A stretch of 64,000 nucleotides of DNA, taken from contig NC_058045.1 of assembly GCF_020085105.1 (NCBI RefSeq), positions 11,665,833 to 11,729,832 of the forward strand, given 5' to 3'. Positions 13,339-24,800 of the stretch are shown one piece after another (the stretch's first letter is position 1; every line of letters starts with the position of its first letter). This stretch comes from Siniperca chuatsi. Taxonomy: Eukaryota; Chordata; Actinopteri; Centrarchiformes; Sinipercidae. The position numbers and the translations under genes were made by a program. The notes beneath the pieces are model-generated. The model was not told the DNA's origin, did not search any database, and saw only the letters and a list, made by a program, of their open reading frames with translations.

Positions 13339-16300
13339 TTACACCTCTGGACCACACAGGCTGAGCAACACCTTCTGGTAGTCTCCTTTGGTGTGTTCCT
13401 GCGGAAACAGAGCAGGTTAGAGGGGCTGCATGACAGAACAAGCCTTACTGTACATCCATAATAGGCCAGGGGGCAGGCTGTATAATCCACTTACCAGAAT
13501 GGTCCGTTGCAGAGACTGTCCATAGGTGGTCTTGTATTCACCACAGATCTTCTTCAGGTCCACCTCGCAGCGTGACACAATAATTCTGGTCACTATCTTC
13601 TCTTTGGCTCCTTTACTCTGAGCAGACAAGCATAAGTCAGCACTTACTTAAGTTGTACATGCTCTAAACTTAACTACAGCAGCTGATGCAACGCAGCTGT
13701 AAGATAACTTTAGCCAACTTTGGATTCTGTGTTCCTGCAGCAAAATTGTACTTTCACAAGCATATGTACTTCTTACATCTGTTCCAAAACAAAATAAGAC
13801 AGCCCTTAAAATAGCCACATTTCAACAAGAAGAAAGGGAGCAGCACTGTAACTACCTTCATTGCTTCATACAGTCTGTTGGCAAAGTACAGCTGTTTGTT
13901 TTCAAAGCACTCAACTGGAACAAAAGAAAAACAGAATAAATATCCACAATAATACATCTTGTATTTGAAAGATGATTTTCTTTTGTAACTTTTGACGTGA
14001 TTCATAAAACGAAACCTGGCTTATGCGGTGAATATTTACTTCAGATAATGAATAAATATTGTTTTCATTGTCGGTGTCAATTCTAAATAACTATCAGTAT
14101 TAAAATACAGATAAAATATATATGTACCTAGCACCAGAAAGGACCTTTGCAAGTCTCCTTTAACTTCCTTCACGATGCTCTCCTTCATGTCGTAGGGGCT
14201 GTAACTCTTGTACCTCTGAAACACTAACAAGCAGAGAAAACTGGTTGTTACTGGGTGCATTTTACAAAATGATTAAGAGAAATAAAAATCGACACTTAGG
14301 TTACAATGATACCAAAAGAAAACAGGGTGTCTTACCTTTTTGCAGGTGGGGTACGTTTCTCTCAGACATAATGGAGATCCAGGTTGCCACATCAGTTCCT
14401 TTTATCTTTATTCCAGCCTCATAGAGTGCCTGAGTTGAATCAACAAAATAACAATAAACACTGCCATACTATTTGCACAAAATTATGAACCGCACAAAGA
14501 TTTACCAAATTATCCAGGGTTTACACGTGTTTGGACATTTCAGTGGATTTTTCAGTGACTTAGTTGTTAGGTGAAATGCAAGAATTTAAAATTTGCACGT
14601 TCTTGATAATTATTATTATTTTAGTAATGAACTTGAAGTACACATTTGGTTCATATTTAAACAACTTCTATATCAAATAACAAACAAACATCCACCATTA
14701 AGGTTGATCTTAAAGAGACAGTAACAATGTTAAGGTAAGTCTTTTCTTGATCAAGAGCAATTTAACACATTCACTGTTATATTTCAGAAATATTGGATTT
14801 GATGTAAAAATTGTACTTTTTAAGTGGATTTACTTTATTTTCCACAGACAAAGTGAAATGGGTAACTTACTCTGGCATCTTCATCAATCTTTTCATAGTC
14901 TACAACAGCAGATGGTTCTGCTCTCTTGGTCTGCACAGAAATAAGACACATCTCAGGTCAGTTTCAACTGTATTGTGTTATATGAATCATAAAGACAGGC
15001 ACTAACAAATCTCACCTGCACCAGAGCCAAGAGCAGTTTAGCAAAGTCCCCAGAGGTGTCACCTGCCACGTCTTTCTCCAGGTCCTTCTTGAACACTGTA
15101 GGAAATAATATTTTCAATGTAGGCATTTAGCTCTCTCTACATAACCAGAGTAATCACATAGCTGTTGCACTTCTGGTTCAAGAACATTTAAGACAGGACA
15201 CAAGACTTCTGATGGACAGAGAGAGCCTAGTGTACAATTAGCCTGATAGTGCATGGAAAGCAGACAGCACAACAACCTATGGGTGAGGCATTGTATATTA
15301 CAATGTATTTCCAGCCCTGTTTATGAATGCCTCGGATGTTTTGGACTTACACTCCTTGTAGACATTCTTGATCTCCACCAATTCATCATTGCTGCGTGAG
15401 CACAAAATCTCAACCAGCGTTTCCTCATCTGTTCCTAAGCCCTGAAAGAGACAGAAATCTTTATTACTCTTTATGCATGACACACAACTAAAATCTAGAT
15501 CGGGGTGTAGCAAAAAGCAAGTTTTGTCATTTTTCCAGTAGAGGGCAGTGTAACCCTTCAGTGGAATCCACTGATGTTGAGCACCATTGATATAATCCGT
15601 GTCCTTTACCTTGATAGATCCTCTGATCTCTGAGGCATCGTACTGGGCCGTGCTCTTCATCAGTCCAAGGATCACTGTTTCCAGAGAGCCAGACAGCGCT
15701 CCCTTCAGGGCTGTGATCATGTCCTAGAAATACAACGGTGTTACCCAATTGTACTAAATGTGTCCCTTGGTGTTAAAGCCACCATATAGCTGTGAAGAAT
15801 CTTGGATTTTCTGTCAAGGCCTACCGTACCTTCTTTGCCCTCCTTTCGTATGCAAAAGCGATGTCTCTCCTTTGGGAGTAGGTCCGCTTTGTTAGGACAT
15901 CAATGATGGTCTGTTCATCCACTCCTAATGTTAATATGAAAAAGACACGCATACATTAGGTGAGACAAAAGGTATGCAATTCTATATATATCTATTTTAG
16001 TATAGTACTATTACTATATATTATATATACCAAAGATGATGCATGACATTGTGCCATGACTTTTCGAGAGCTCAACTGATACAGGGCTTTTTGGGCTGAT
16101 GCTTATATCGATAATTGGAGGTAAAATTCTGCTATATTGGCTTTTTATTTGTATGGTATATACTTTTACACAAATGAAATCATTGAGCTAGCTGCTTAGT
16201 AAGTGGACAATGATATTTAGAATGGCAAAAAGTTTAAATGGTAAGGGGCCTACAAATGCCATACAGCAGATTTGGAGCAATTTGAACATATAATGCATGT

Positions 16301-16881
16301 GGATTTAGCTTTAGTATATTTTTAAGAATAAACAAACATTTAAAATTGCCTGGAGGCAAAGTTAGTTTTAACACATGACGTGGTCACACAGTATTTTTCC
16401 CCTCATACCCTCCTTAGTAAAGAAACGTTGCCAATAGCTCTCAGTCAGTGGCCAAAACAGAGCTCTGCCAGCACCAAGGCACAGACTTGGAGGTGTTCCC
16501 AGCATGGTCAAAACACTTTAAGCCAGGATGCTGACTCACAAATACCAGCTACTCATCTGTAGAGAGAAGCTTCACTGATTTTAGGAGCAACATGTACAGT
16601 ACTGCATCTTGCCTTTGGTTTTGATAGCGGTCTCTATTCTGGCAGCATCTCTGTCAGGGTCAAAGTCCACAGCAGGTACCACAGTGGGGAATGTGGGTTC
16701 ATGGGCCTGAGGATCCAAAGCAAATTTGAGTGAGAGAAAAAATTGCCATCTTAAAATAAACAGTACACAGTGTATCTAGTGTACATAATGTACTGTATGA
16801 GAGTTTTCATTATAAATAAAAGTATGACATTACCCCAATGTTGAGAGACAGCTGTCCCAGAAACTCTGATACCATAGCCAT
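13339..16881 (-). CDS. anxa2: Annexin A2, complete coding region in 12 exons (337 aa)
   Basis: Calcium-dependent phospholipid-binding protein of the plasma membrane, endosomes and cortical actin; its N-terminus binds the S100A10 dimer. Coding exons in transcript order: 16881-16834, 16706-16613, 15924-15830, 15723-15610, 15441-15351, 15095-15016, 14930-14871, 14429-14336, 14223-14128, 13914-13856, 13617-13495, 13398-13339 (TAA). They total 1014 nt with every junction in frame; the family is about 339 aa. An S100-binding-like amphipathic start ([10 protein letters not shown]) is followed by four annexin repeats at roughly aa 32-103, 104-175, 188-260 and 263-334. The type II calcium loop [11 protein letters not shown] lies in repeat 2 and KGTDVATW in repeat 3. 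[21 protein letters not shown] and [10 protein letters not shown] are strongly annexin A2-like. Odd points: a GC donor after exon 2, Phe at the Tyr23 position, Gly at the Cys8 position, and an LCGPEV end. Whether it is the a or b teleost paralogue cannot be told here. Confidence 0.96.
15535..15548 (+). promoter_or_regulatory. Candidate CTCF site, full match to the core consensus
   Basis: CCAGTAGAGGGCAG matches the widely used CTCF core consensus CCASYAGRKGGCRS at all 14 positions. It lies in the anxa2 intron between the exons ending at 15610 and starting at 15441. Occupancy is not shown by sequence alone. Confidence 0.5.
16834..16881 (-). CDS. anxa2: anxa2 first coding exon, S100A10-binding-like N-terminus
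   Basis: Sixteen codons starting at ATG 16881-16879, ten bases after the acceptor, so exon 2 of the transcript carries the start. The next ATG (codon 3) is in the same frame. The residues V4, F7, L8 and L11 match the hydrophobic face of the annexin A2 N-terminal helix that docks on S100A10. The cysteine normally found at position 9 (Cys8 of the mature protein) is Gly. The exon is bounded by CAG acceptor 16892-16894 and donor GTAATG. Confidence 0.9.
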
Positions 16882-17592
16882 TGTGACTGTCCTGGAAAGG
16901 TGACAAAATTGTCAACACTATACAATCTCATCAAATCTTACTGTAATCCTATCACTGGCATGTCTGAGCTGAACCATGCAAGGCATCATGTTTGTTTTGT
17001 CTCAAGATATAATCATTTGAGCCTCCAAGGAAATGTCTTCTAAACAGAGGCAGAACTTAATGAATTTAGTTGTTAGTTTTGGTACAACTGAGTCACACAA
17101 ATCAATGCAAGAGACTTTATCCATTTAAATCAATAGTTTTTTTCTTTGTTTTCACTTCTTTGCCATATTCACATTCAGAGTAGTTTCTGGTAAAATGGTT
17201 AGATACTACTGACACTCTGCTAACTGTTTCAAATCATTGTTCAGTCTGACACACATCCTTAACAGCAACCCCAGAGACACACCCTGGAAAAAGTGCTACT
17301 GTACTCAAGTCTGGCCTGACAACTGAGTACATTCACATGCACACAAGAAAACAGATTAGAGCGCTCAGACTGGAGAGCAGGAATCCATTCTCACTTCACC
17401 GAAACTCAAGAAAAGAAGCAAACATGTTTGCACAAACTGAATGAAAATTGTGTGGAAATTATTTGTCATGACTCGTGACTGCAAGTTGAAAAATTCCCTT
17501 AAACCTTCCTGCAGTGTAAAGTTAACCTCAATTACACATTCAGTTAGTTCACAATGAATAATAATGAATAAAATGTATGACACTGAACTTAC

Positions 17593-17750
17593 CTAAGTTG
17601 TAAATGCTAAGATGATGCAGAGATTTGTCCAGGCGATGTGGAATGTGTGAAGGTTTAACTTTTCTGACATAGAAAAAGGCTTCCCCTTTCACCTCCCCTG
17701 ACTCACATTTCATGCACTCATGACTCCACCCTATTCCACAAGAAGCTGAC
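17593..17750 (-). other. anxa2: Putative non-coding first exon (5' UTR) of anxa2
   Basis: A strong minus-strand donor (TTAG/GTAAGT) ends at 17593. It would splice to the acceptor at 16892, ten bases before the annexin start codon, leaving exon 1 untranslated. Reading through the exon from its own ATGs gives only short upstream frames that do not join the annexin frame. The 5' limit is set by a TATA-like element and is approximate. Confidence 0.55.
17699..17705. promoter_or_regulatory. anxa2: AP-1 (TRE) consensus in anxa2 exon 1/promoter
   Basis: Exact TGACTCA. Further exact TGA(C/G)TCA sites sit at 16532-16538, 17089-17095 and 18199-18205, making four in 1.7 kb around the presumed promoter. 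Confidence 0.45.
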
Positions 17751-17776
17751 GGAAACTGAAGCAAGGCAGCTCAAAG

Positions 17777-17783
17777 TTTTAAA
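17777..17783 (-). promoter_or_regulatory. anxa2: TATA-like element of anxa2
   Basis: Minus-strand TTTAAAA about 185 bases upstream of the exon 1 donor, preceded on that strand by a GA-rich tract. A start near 17750 is inferred. It falls about 170 bases past the presumed ice2 poly(A) signal. Confidence 0.35.
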
Positions 17784-17972
17784 GCTTTTTTTTCTCTCTT
17801 TCTCTCTCACACTCACACACCCCAAAGTTACCAGAGCTCTGTGCCTTCCAGAGATTTTCCAGGTTATGTCTAATGGCTATGTCTCTTGTCCTTACACAGT
17901 CCAGGCAATAAACAGTAAAAACATGTGTGCAGTACAGGCAATAACCAAACTCCCATATGAATACTTTGACAG

Positions 17973-17978
17973 TTTATT
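17973..17978 (-). terminator. ice2: ice2 polyadenylation signal AATAAA
   Basis: Minus-strand AATAAA about 280 bases past the ice2 stop codon. It gives a short 3' UTR and a cleavage point near 17955, just upstream of the anxa2 promoter. Confidence 0.6.
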
Positions 17979-18255
17979 GTTGATCTGTTTTCACAAAAAA
18001 ATAAAATTGACAAAATATACAAAAACGTTTCTGAAGAAAATAAAAATATAAAAAGGTATAGATTCTATACTGTAAAAGTGCTTCAACATTCACATTTATA
18101 TTTAAAGGTCATAATGTATTTCCAGTATGAAAAAACAGACATTGTTAGTTGTTTCCTTTCCTTTCCTCTCCTCAGCAGTACAGGTCCTGCTCCTCTTCTG
18201 ACTCACCTAATCAATGATATGAATGACGATATTAAATCCTTTTGGACACAGGATT

Positions 18256-21200
18256 TTAAATGGACTTCCGAACTAGCTTTTTAATATACTTTTTACGCTT
18301 GGCTGCACGTTTCTTTTGTTTTTTCTTCTTGTTGCCGCCTGCATTTGAATTGTTCTTTGACTGCCCAGCTTCATGGTTGTTGGACTGCGATGATCCATCT
18401 TTCGCAGTCTAATAGGACAAAAAGGAAGGTAAAAAAAAGGGCTAAATTCATGTAGCATCATATATTATATCCTCAAACAATGTTTTTATTTATCATTCTC
18501 AGAAATACAAACATCAGCTGACAATCCAAATGCCCAGTTGAAAGCTTGTTTTATTGAGAGTTGTTTTCATTTGTTGTTTGACAAGTTAAAGATGTGTTAA
18601 TGTCTTTCCTATGTGGATTTTAGACAGGCATCCAATGAATGTCTCAGGGTCTACACTAATAACCCTGCTGAGCTGTTGCTGATATGGCTATGCTCTCTAC
18701 TGTCCCTGTTGTTAGTTTTGGGCTTGTGCAGGCAAACTATGTAGTGGTGCGCTGGTTGATAAAAAAAATGGCCAAGGACTTTGCACTCACAACAACTTAG
18801 TGGGAGACCGCATTTCATTTATCTTGGCTTTTAGAGAATCCCTGTGTGCGTGTGTGTGTGTCTGACAATGTGTGTCTAATAAAGGGTGTGGACTTCCTAG
18901 GCATTAACCAATAAACACTTCCTAATAGTTCCAACAGCCTTTCACCTCATTGCCATTATTTGTCCGGCCATGACTTCCATTGCCATTATATTCTTTCACA
19001 GTTCCATCTATCAACGCTGTAAGTATGGTAGTACACACCTTTACGAAGGGTTTTAGTGGGAAGGTGCAGGGGACACGGCCGTGTTTCTGGTGGAAGGGCA
19101 GGACCACAGCTGGATCAACAGGTATCCAGGGCACGGGACCAGAGGCCGGGGGCTGTGGGACAGAGCTGTGGACATGCTGCAGGTTGTATGCCCCACGACT
19201 CACTTTCCCATTAGCCGCTTTTAATAAGGTGACAAATGGTTCCCCTGCCTTGTGTGCAATCAGGTACTGTCCTTCCTCTAACCTACAAAACCAAATTAAG
19301 TTACTGAGGGTGTGTTAAAGTCAAAACCCACACTGAAACATGTTGTAGCATTTTGAGGGGTTTCTTGCTTCCTGTCAAAGGACTGGAATGTAGGTGAACA
19401 GAGCCTTAAGAAAGCAGAAGGTGACACATCTATTGAGTGTTGTTGAGTAATCGATTGTGTAAACCTCCAACACAAACATGAAGGCACACTAACGTCATAT
19501 TTTTAGCCCGAGGCTGTCAGACTTGACTGTACAATCATTTCATCATCTTAAACAGAGCGTGAAGACAAGATGTGCACAGACAACTCATCTGCAGATATTG
19601 TCTGTAAGTTTAAGATAAAGACCCAACCCTTCTCAAATTGTGGACTGTATATTCAATCAAAAAACATTAATCCATACATATGCATTTTTACAGTTTTTAC
19701 ACTCGCATTAGGACCAATGAATTAAATACTGTTGCATTAAATCAAAAGATATAAAGCCAGCCCAGACTAACATTCTTGTTAGTATGATTTTACTGTTAAC
19801 AGTCTTACAAGCTCAGCACTAATAATCTACAAACAAAACTAAGATAAGGAATGTCCTCAACGACTTACCCAGTTAGCTTTTTCAGTAGGTGGTGCAGTAT
19901 ATTCAGTGACTTGGATGGCCTGTGGATGGAAAAGAGACATCACCAAGTCACAGCCTATCTACTTTGGTAGGGATCTAAATTTCAACACTAATTCAGATGA
20001 CAAAAAAAAAAGCAATGATAGCTAGCATTGATGAAAAGGCTTGGATTATTGATAAACTAACTGAATCTCTAGATGACAACCTCTTAAGTAAAATAATCAT
20101 ATAGGAGTGATTAAATTAATCCTAATCATCTGCACACATCTGTTGTAATGACACTCACTTGAACCCACAGGAGATGTTCTGTTTCCAGTCGTCGGGCAGC
20201 TTTCTCAGCAGAGCTACTTTTGATGTGTGTGCATTGATGTGAGCTACAGAGACAGACAGGGAGGGTGAGAGATACACTGAGAAAAGAACAAGAGCTAATG
20301 AGCATACACATCAAGAGCTACACTTCATGATCAATGCCATTCTTAGTGCTTACAAAGTAATTAGTCTGTGATGATTTGCCAGAGTTGTTACAAGCTTGAG
20401 TGGGTGGTAAGAAATGCTTGTTGCTCTTGTCTCCTTTCCTGTCTCCCACTACAGCTTCTAATGCCTGTTTATTTCAACAGTGCCTTCCTTCATTTATGGA
20501 CAATTTCAGAGCCTGCAACCACAGCCATAAATACACAATTGGGGAATGCCACATGATAAACCACATGATGAACTACGAACCACTAAGCAAAGAAGGACGT
20601 CTTTTATCAGCTGTATAGCTTGAATGTTATCACTGTGCTCACTGGCTATTCCTTTACTTATATTACTGTTCACTGATCACTTTTTAAATGGAAACATTCT
20701 CTTTCTTAAAAATCTATGGTCTCAGATGCCTTATACAGGTTTACATCTACTTATTGGCAAAGCTATTCATATCAGTGAAGTTGACTGGAACCAGTATTCA
20801 AGCTTGTTGTACTGACAGTAACACTGATGATCCTGTCTAGTATGTCAACTATGCTAACAGACTGGAAAGTTGTATCGCTTAGAGAGCCAAAGCTCTACCT
20901 TAGAAAGAGAAAAATAAACAATTATGCTGTGTAGATGATGAAGTACATTCCCAGCCAACATCTACACAAGTCAACAAATCAATGAACCTAGTACAGAAAA
21001 AGGAGTCTTTCCCTGAATCTTGAGCTATACATAAGCAGCACATGTAGGTCGACAAACATGCATTAAGGGAATTTAACTAAAGTTCAAAACAATATTTAGC
21101 TGAGCTCTACACACTGCATTCATTGTAATTCCCACAATCAAATGTGGCTGTAGTTATGGCAACAAAGTAAACTTAATCACTACACAGTCACAGCAGGATG

Positions 21201-21880
21201 GTGAGTCATCTAAAGACTATTCCATTGGTTTGTGGGAGGATCTGCTATGTGGCCTAAACCCAGTGAGGAAAGGAGAAGAGAAAATTCGCTTTTTTCATCC
21301 ACATAAATGCTACTTTGACTTTTTTTCTTGGCAATTATGTTGAAAAATTAAAGACTAGAGGGATACTTTACATTGCACTAGAACTGAGAGCAATTTGGAA
21401 CATTTCTGTCTTGATTTCCACTGGATTTAGAAAGAAAAGGATTGCAGGTAAAAGTGATAAAAGTTTTACCTATGTAGGACACAGTGCTGGAGTGGAGCAA
21501 TGTCTCAGTCCACAGCTGGCAAGCCTCACTGCTGCTTAGACACTCAACACCATAACTCAGTTGGTACTCCAGCTTGGGCAAGACATGCACTGGCACATAC
21601 TATTGGGGCAGAAAAGAAAGGACAGAAATAGGGCTGTACTCATTTTATACGTTAATATGTGAAATGACACTATGAAATTCTGGAGGATGTGTACAGACTA
21701 ACATGTATACCTGGTTTTGGCTGCTGCCTACTTTCCTAGTATGGGTCAGTGAGACAGAGCTGCGCACCATGACCAGCAAATCTTGCAGACTAAAGAGCTT
21801 GTAGAGCAGGTTGCCTTCTTCTGGAGCCTTGTAATCTTGTTCATCTTCCGCACCAGCCTGCAGGTCTTGTGACAGTATTT
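18256..21880 (-). CDS. ice2: ice2 C-terminal exons: NARG2 C-terminal domain and basic tail
   Basis: Exons 11-16 encode aa 693-969. The first five carry the conserved C-terminal domain of the NARG2/ICE2 family: the YKLFSLQDLLVMVR helix, a VLPKLEYQ strand, QLWTETLLHS, SLNILHHLLKKLTGLEEGQY and WIPVDPAVVLPFHQKHGR. The last exon is a Lys/Arg-rich tail that looks like a nuclear localisation or nucleic-acid-contact region. A longer-looking alternative frame over 18273-18461 is a shadow: only the annotated frame continues from the phase-0 junction at 19039. Confidence 0.9.
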
Positions 21881-24800
21881 CTGTGTGGGGGGCAATAACG
21901 TACTGTATGTTAATTAAGCACATAGACACAACTTAGACACAACTTAAATCCACAGAAAGAAAATCAATTTGACACTAACTTTTGTGCTCTGTAGTAGTAA
22001 TGTTGACCACTGGTGCAGATTCGTGAGGAGCAGTGCAGGTCTCCTCATCCTGGTTCTGGTTTCTCTCCAAATATGAGGACACACAGGGCTTAACCAGAGA
22101 CATTGGATGGGAGTGAACTGAGGGTCCCATACATCGGGTGGGTGAGTTGGTATCTTGGGATATGGTGGAGCATTTGGCTGTGTCATTGGCAGAGGTGAAC
22201 ATGCGTGTCTGCATGCGCAGGATCTCACCCAGCTGGTCGCCAGATACCTTTGCTCTTTTGGATTGTCGCCTCTGCCTTGAAACTTTTTGAGGGGAAGATG
22301 ACTCTGAATTTACAGGTACAGACACAGAGACGGGGGTAACGGGGGGGTCTGCAGAGCTTGGTGTGGTCTTAGGCTTTGGTCGTGTTGTAGGTGCACCTGG
22401 AGACACAGAGTCGTCAATGACCAGCTTCTCATCGTCTGAGTCTCCTGTGAAAGCTAGGTCTTTGTCACTTTCCTGAGCAGAGTCCGGTCTCATTTTTTCA
22501 GTTTTTGGTACAATAGCCTCACTCACAACTGGCTGAGTCGTCTCCTCTATTATGGGATCATCCATATCTGTCAATGAGGTGTTCATCTCTTCTTGTGAAC
22601 TGCTGCTAGTGTTTACGAGATGCTCACTAGACCTTTTAGTCTTAGTTGAAGGCAAGGAACTTGTAGCTTTTTTGCTTTTAACAAGTGCATCCTGCTCATT
22701 CTGTATCTTCTGCATCTTGGGGGTTTTAATGGGTGTCATCTCTCCAAATGTCTCCAGGTCAGTGAGGTCCACCTCAAAGTCAAGACCGTTGTTTTCAAAA
22801 GACAAACATTTTCTTTGTGAGGTCTCCTGATTTAGAAAAAAAACCAAAAAACATTGTTCTGATTAAATAAGACCACGTATATGATACCACGTCAATTTGT
22901 GTGTCGACATACCGTTGAGAGCTGCCGTTCATTCGCAGGAAGCTCTGTCATTAAATGGAACACATTTTTGCTTCCATTCTTCTTGATGGAAAGCTTCAAA
23001 CTCTCCTCGTGGTAGATATGACTCCTCTCTCTCACTGTCATTTCAGTCTTCAGAAGTGGTGAGTCTATATACACAGTCTTCTTCTGACTACTGCCTGTAA
23101 ATGAGATATGAAATAAAGGATGTGTAAAACAGTGCCACCATGAGACCATTTAATGTCATTACACACTGATTCATCAGATTTCTTTACTGCTACATACTGA
23201 ATTTCTTTCACAAATATGAGTAAATATGTCTCTTTTTTTATAGTGAATGTAGTAACCTTATTTCATATGTATAGATCTTTATATTATAACAATTTAATGC
23301 ACATACAAAAAACCTTTTAAACATGTCATAGCCAAGTAGCATTCCAAAGCATATAGCTTTTGTTCCTGTTTCATTGCTGGGTACGTTTTTACTGTTGCTC
23401 TGAAAATTCAAAATCACTTATTTAGAAGTAATGTAAAATTCTAAAAGTGCCACCTAATACAAAAATGACACAATAACATTAAACTTCACTCTGTAGGTTT
23501 CTGTTTTTACTAACTTCTCGGTATACACACTGCTATTTGTATTGTTCTTTGGCATTAATGTACCCAGGTAAATCTCTGGGGTCATTACCACATCTTTGGT
23601 GCATTGAAACATGTTTTTTGTAGTTTTTTTGTTGTTGTAGATGTAGGTTACTGTATGCACATTATTCAGAACACAACGATTTATTCTAGTATCTGGCTTT
23701 AGTAGGATAAAAGAGCATGATTATTTGGGGGCATCTTCGCCATGATTTGATAGTTGAAAGTGAACAGCAACACAAAGAGGAGAGAGAAAAAAAGACAGAG
23801 TGGGGACAGGCATGTATTGTTCTTAAGCATTTTTACCCCTTTGGAAGCAAAGCCTAAATTGGCCCAAATTAAACTTCCGCCATAACCGCCTGAGTGGCCG
23901 AATGATAATGCTGTACCTTTTCCTGGGTTTAATTTGACCCAGACAGGCAGTTCCCATTGCTCTCCAAAGTCAGGGCCATGGTTGTCTAGCAGCCTGACCA
24001 GGGCATCTCGAGTCAGACACACGTGAGGCTCATAACGAGCACTCAGGTTCTCTGCATTACTATCACTGCTGATTGTCTGTAGAGAAAAACAAGACTAGGT
24101 CACACTACCAAAACATCTACTGTATCAGTCAAACACGCACAGGTAACTACACATCTGTCTACAATTAAGTGGACTTGGTCACTGTGTGACCATGCATCTT
24201 CCAGAGACAAAATTAGCACTGGTTTTGCTGCACCCTCTGGTGTCTTTTGTGAAAACTGCAAGAGCTGAAATGGAATTACAATAGACCTGCGGTCATGAAT
24301 CCCATTCTAGCAGTAAAACGTCTTTGTGACTTACTTTATTGGAGTAATTAAAAAAGTGAGACAATTGCTTACAGCGTGCATGTCCTTAGCTTTTTTAGCT
24401 GGAGGATTCTCTGATGAAACACTCTGATAATCCGATGCAAGCTGTGCATCAGCAGGCACTATCTTGTGGTCTGTAATATCCACATTGCCCTGGAGAAATA
24501 AAGGGTACAAATATGGAAATAGAGCAAGTGAATCAACACTAAAAGACTGATTCTGCAATTCAACACTTTGAATGATATAGATTAGTTAGCTGAACACAAG
24601 TTGAATAGAAAACTGGACAATTGCATTTATGAACAACTTAAAGGTAGGGTATGCGATTCTAATCCAATACACGTATTTTTGATGAATTCAGCAAATGTCT
24701 TCTCACGGCTCTGTAAATGGGAAACAAACAAAGTGGCTCGGACTGAGCCACTCAACACTATTCCAGCCATTTATTTGTGTGTCAGGTAACGTTAAATGAC

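Noticed and set aside
16060..16160. Weak resemblance to a fish repeat containing GATATCGATA-like words
   Set aside because: Only a few words match and no ends are visible; too diverged to call.
18273..18461. 62-codon frame over the last ice2 exon
   Set aside because: Out of phase with the junction at 19039; the correct frame gives the Lys/Arg-rich C-terminus and a stop at 18256-18258.
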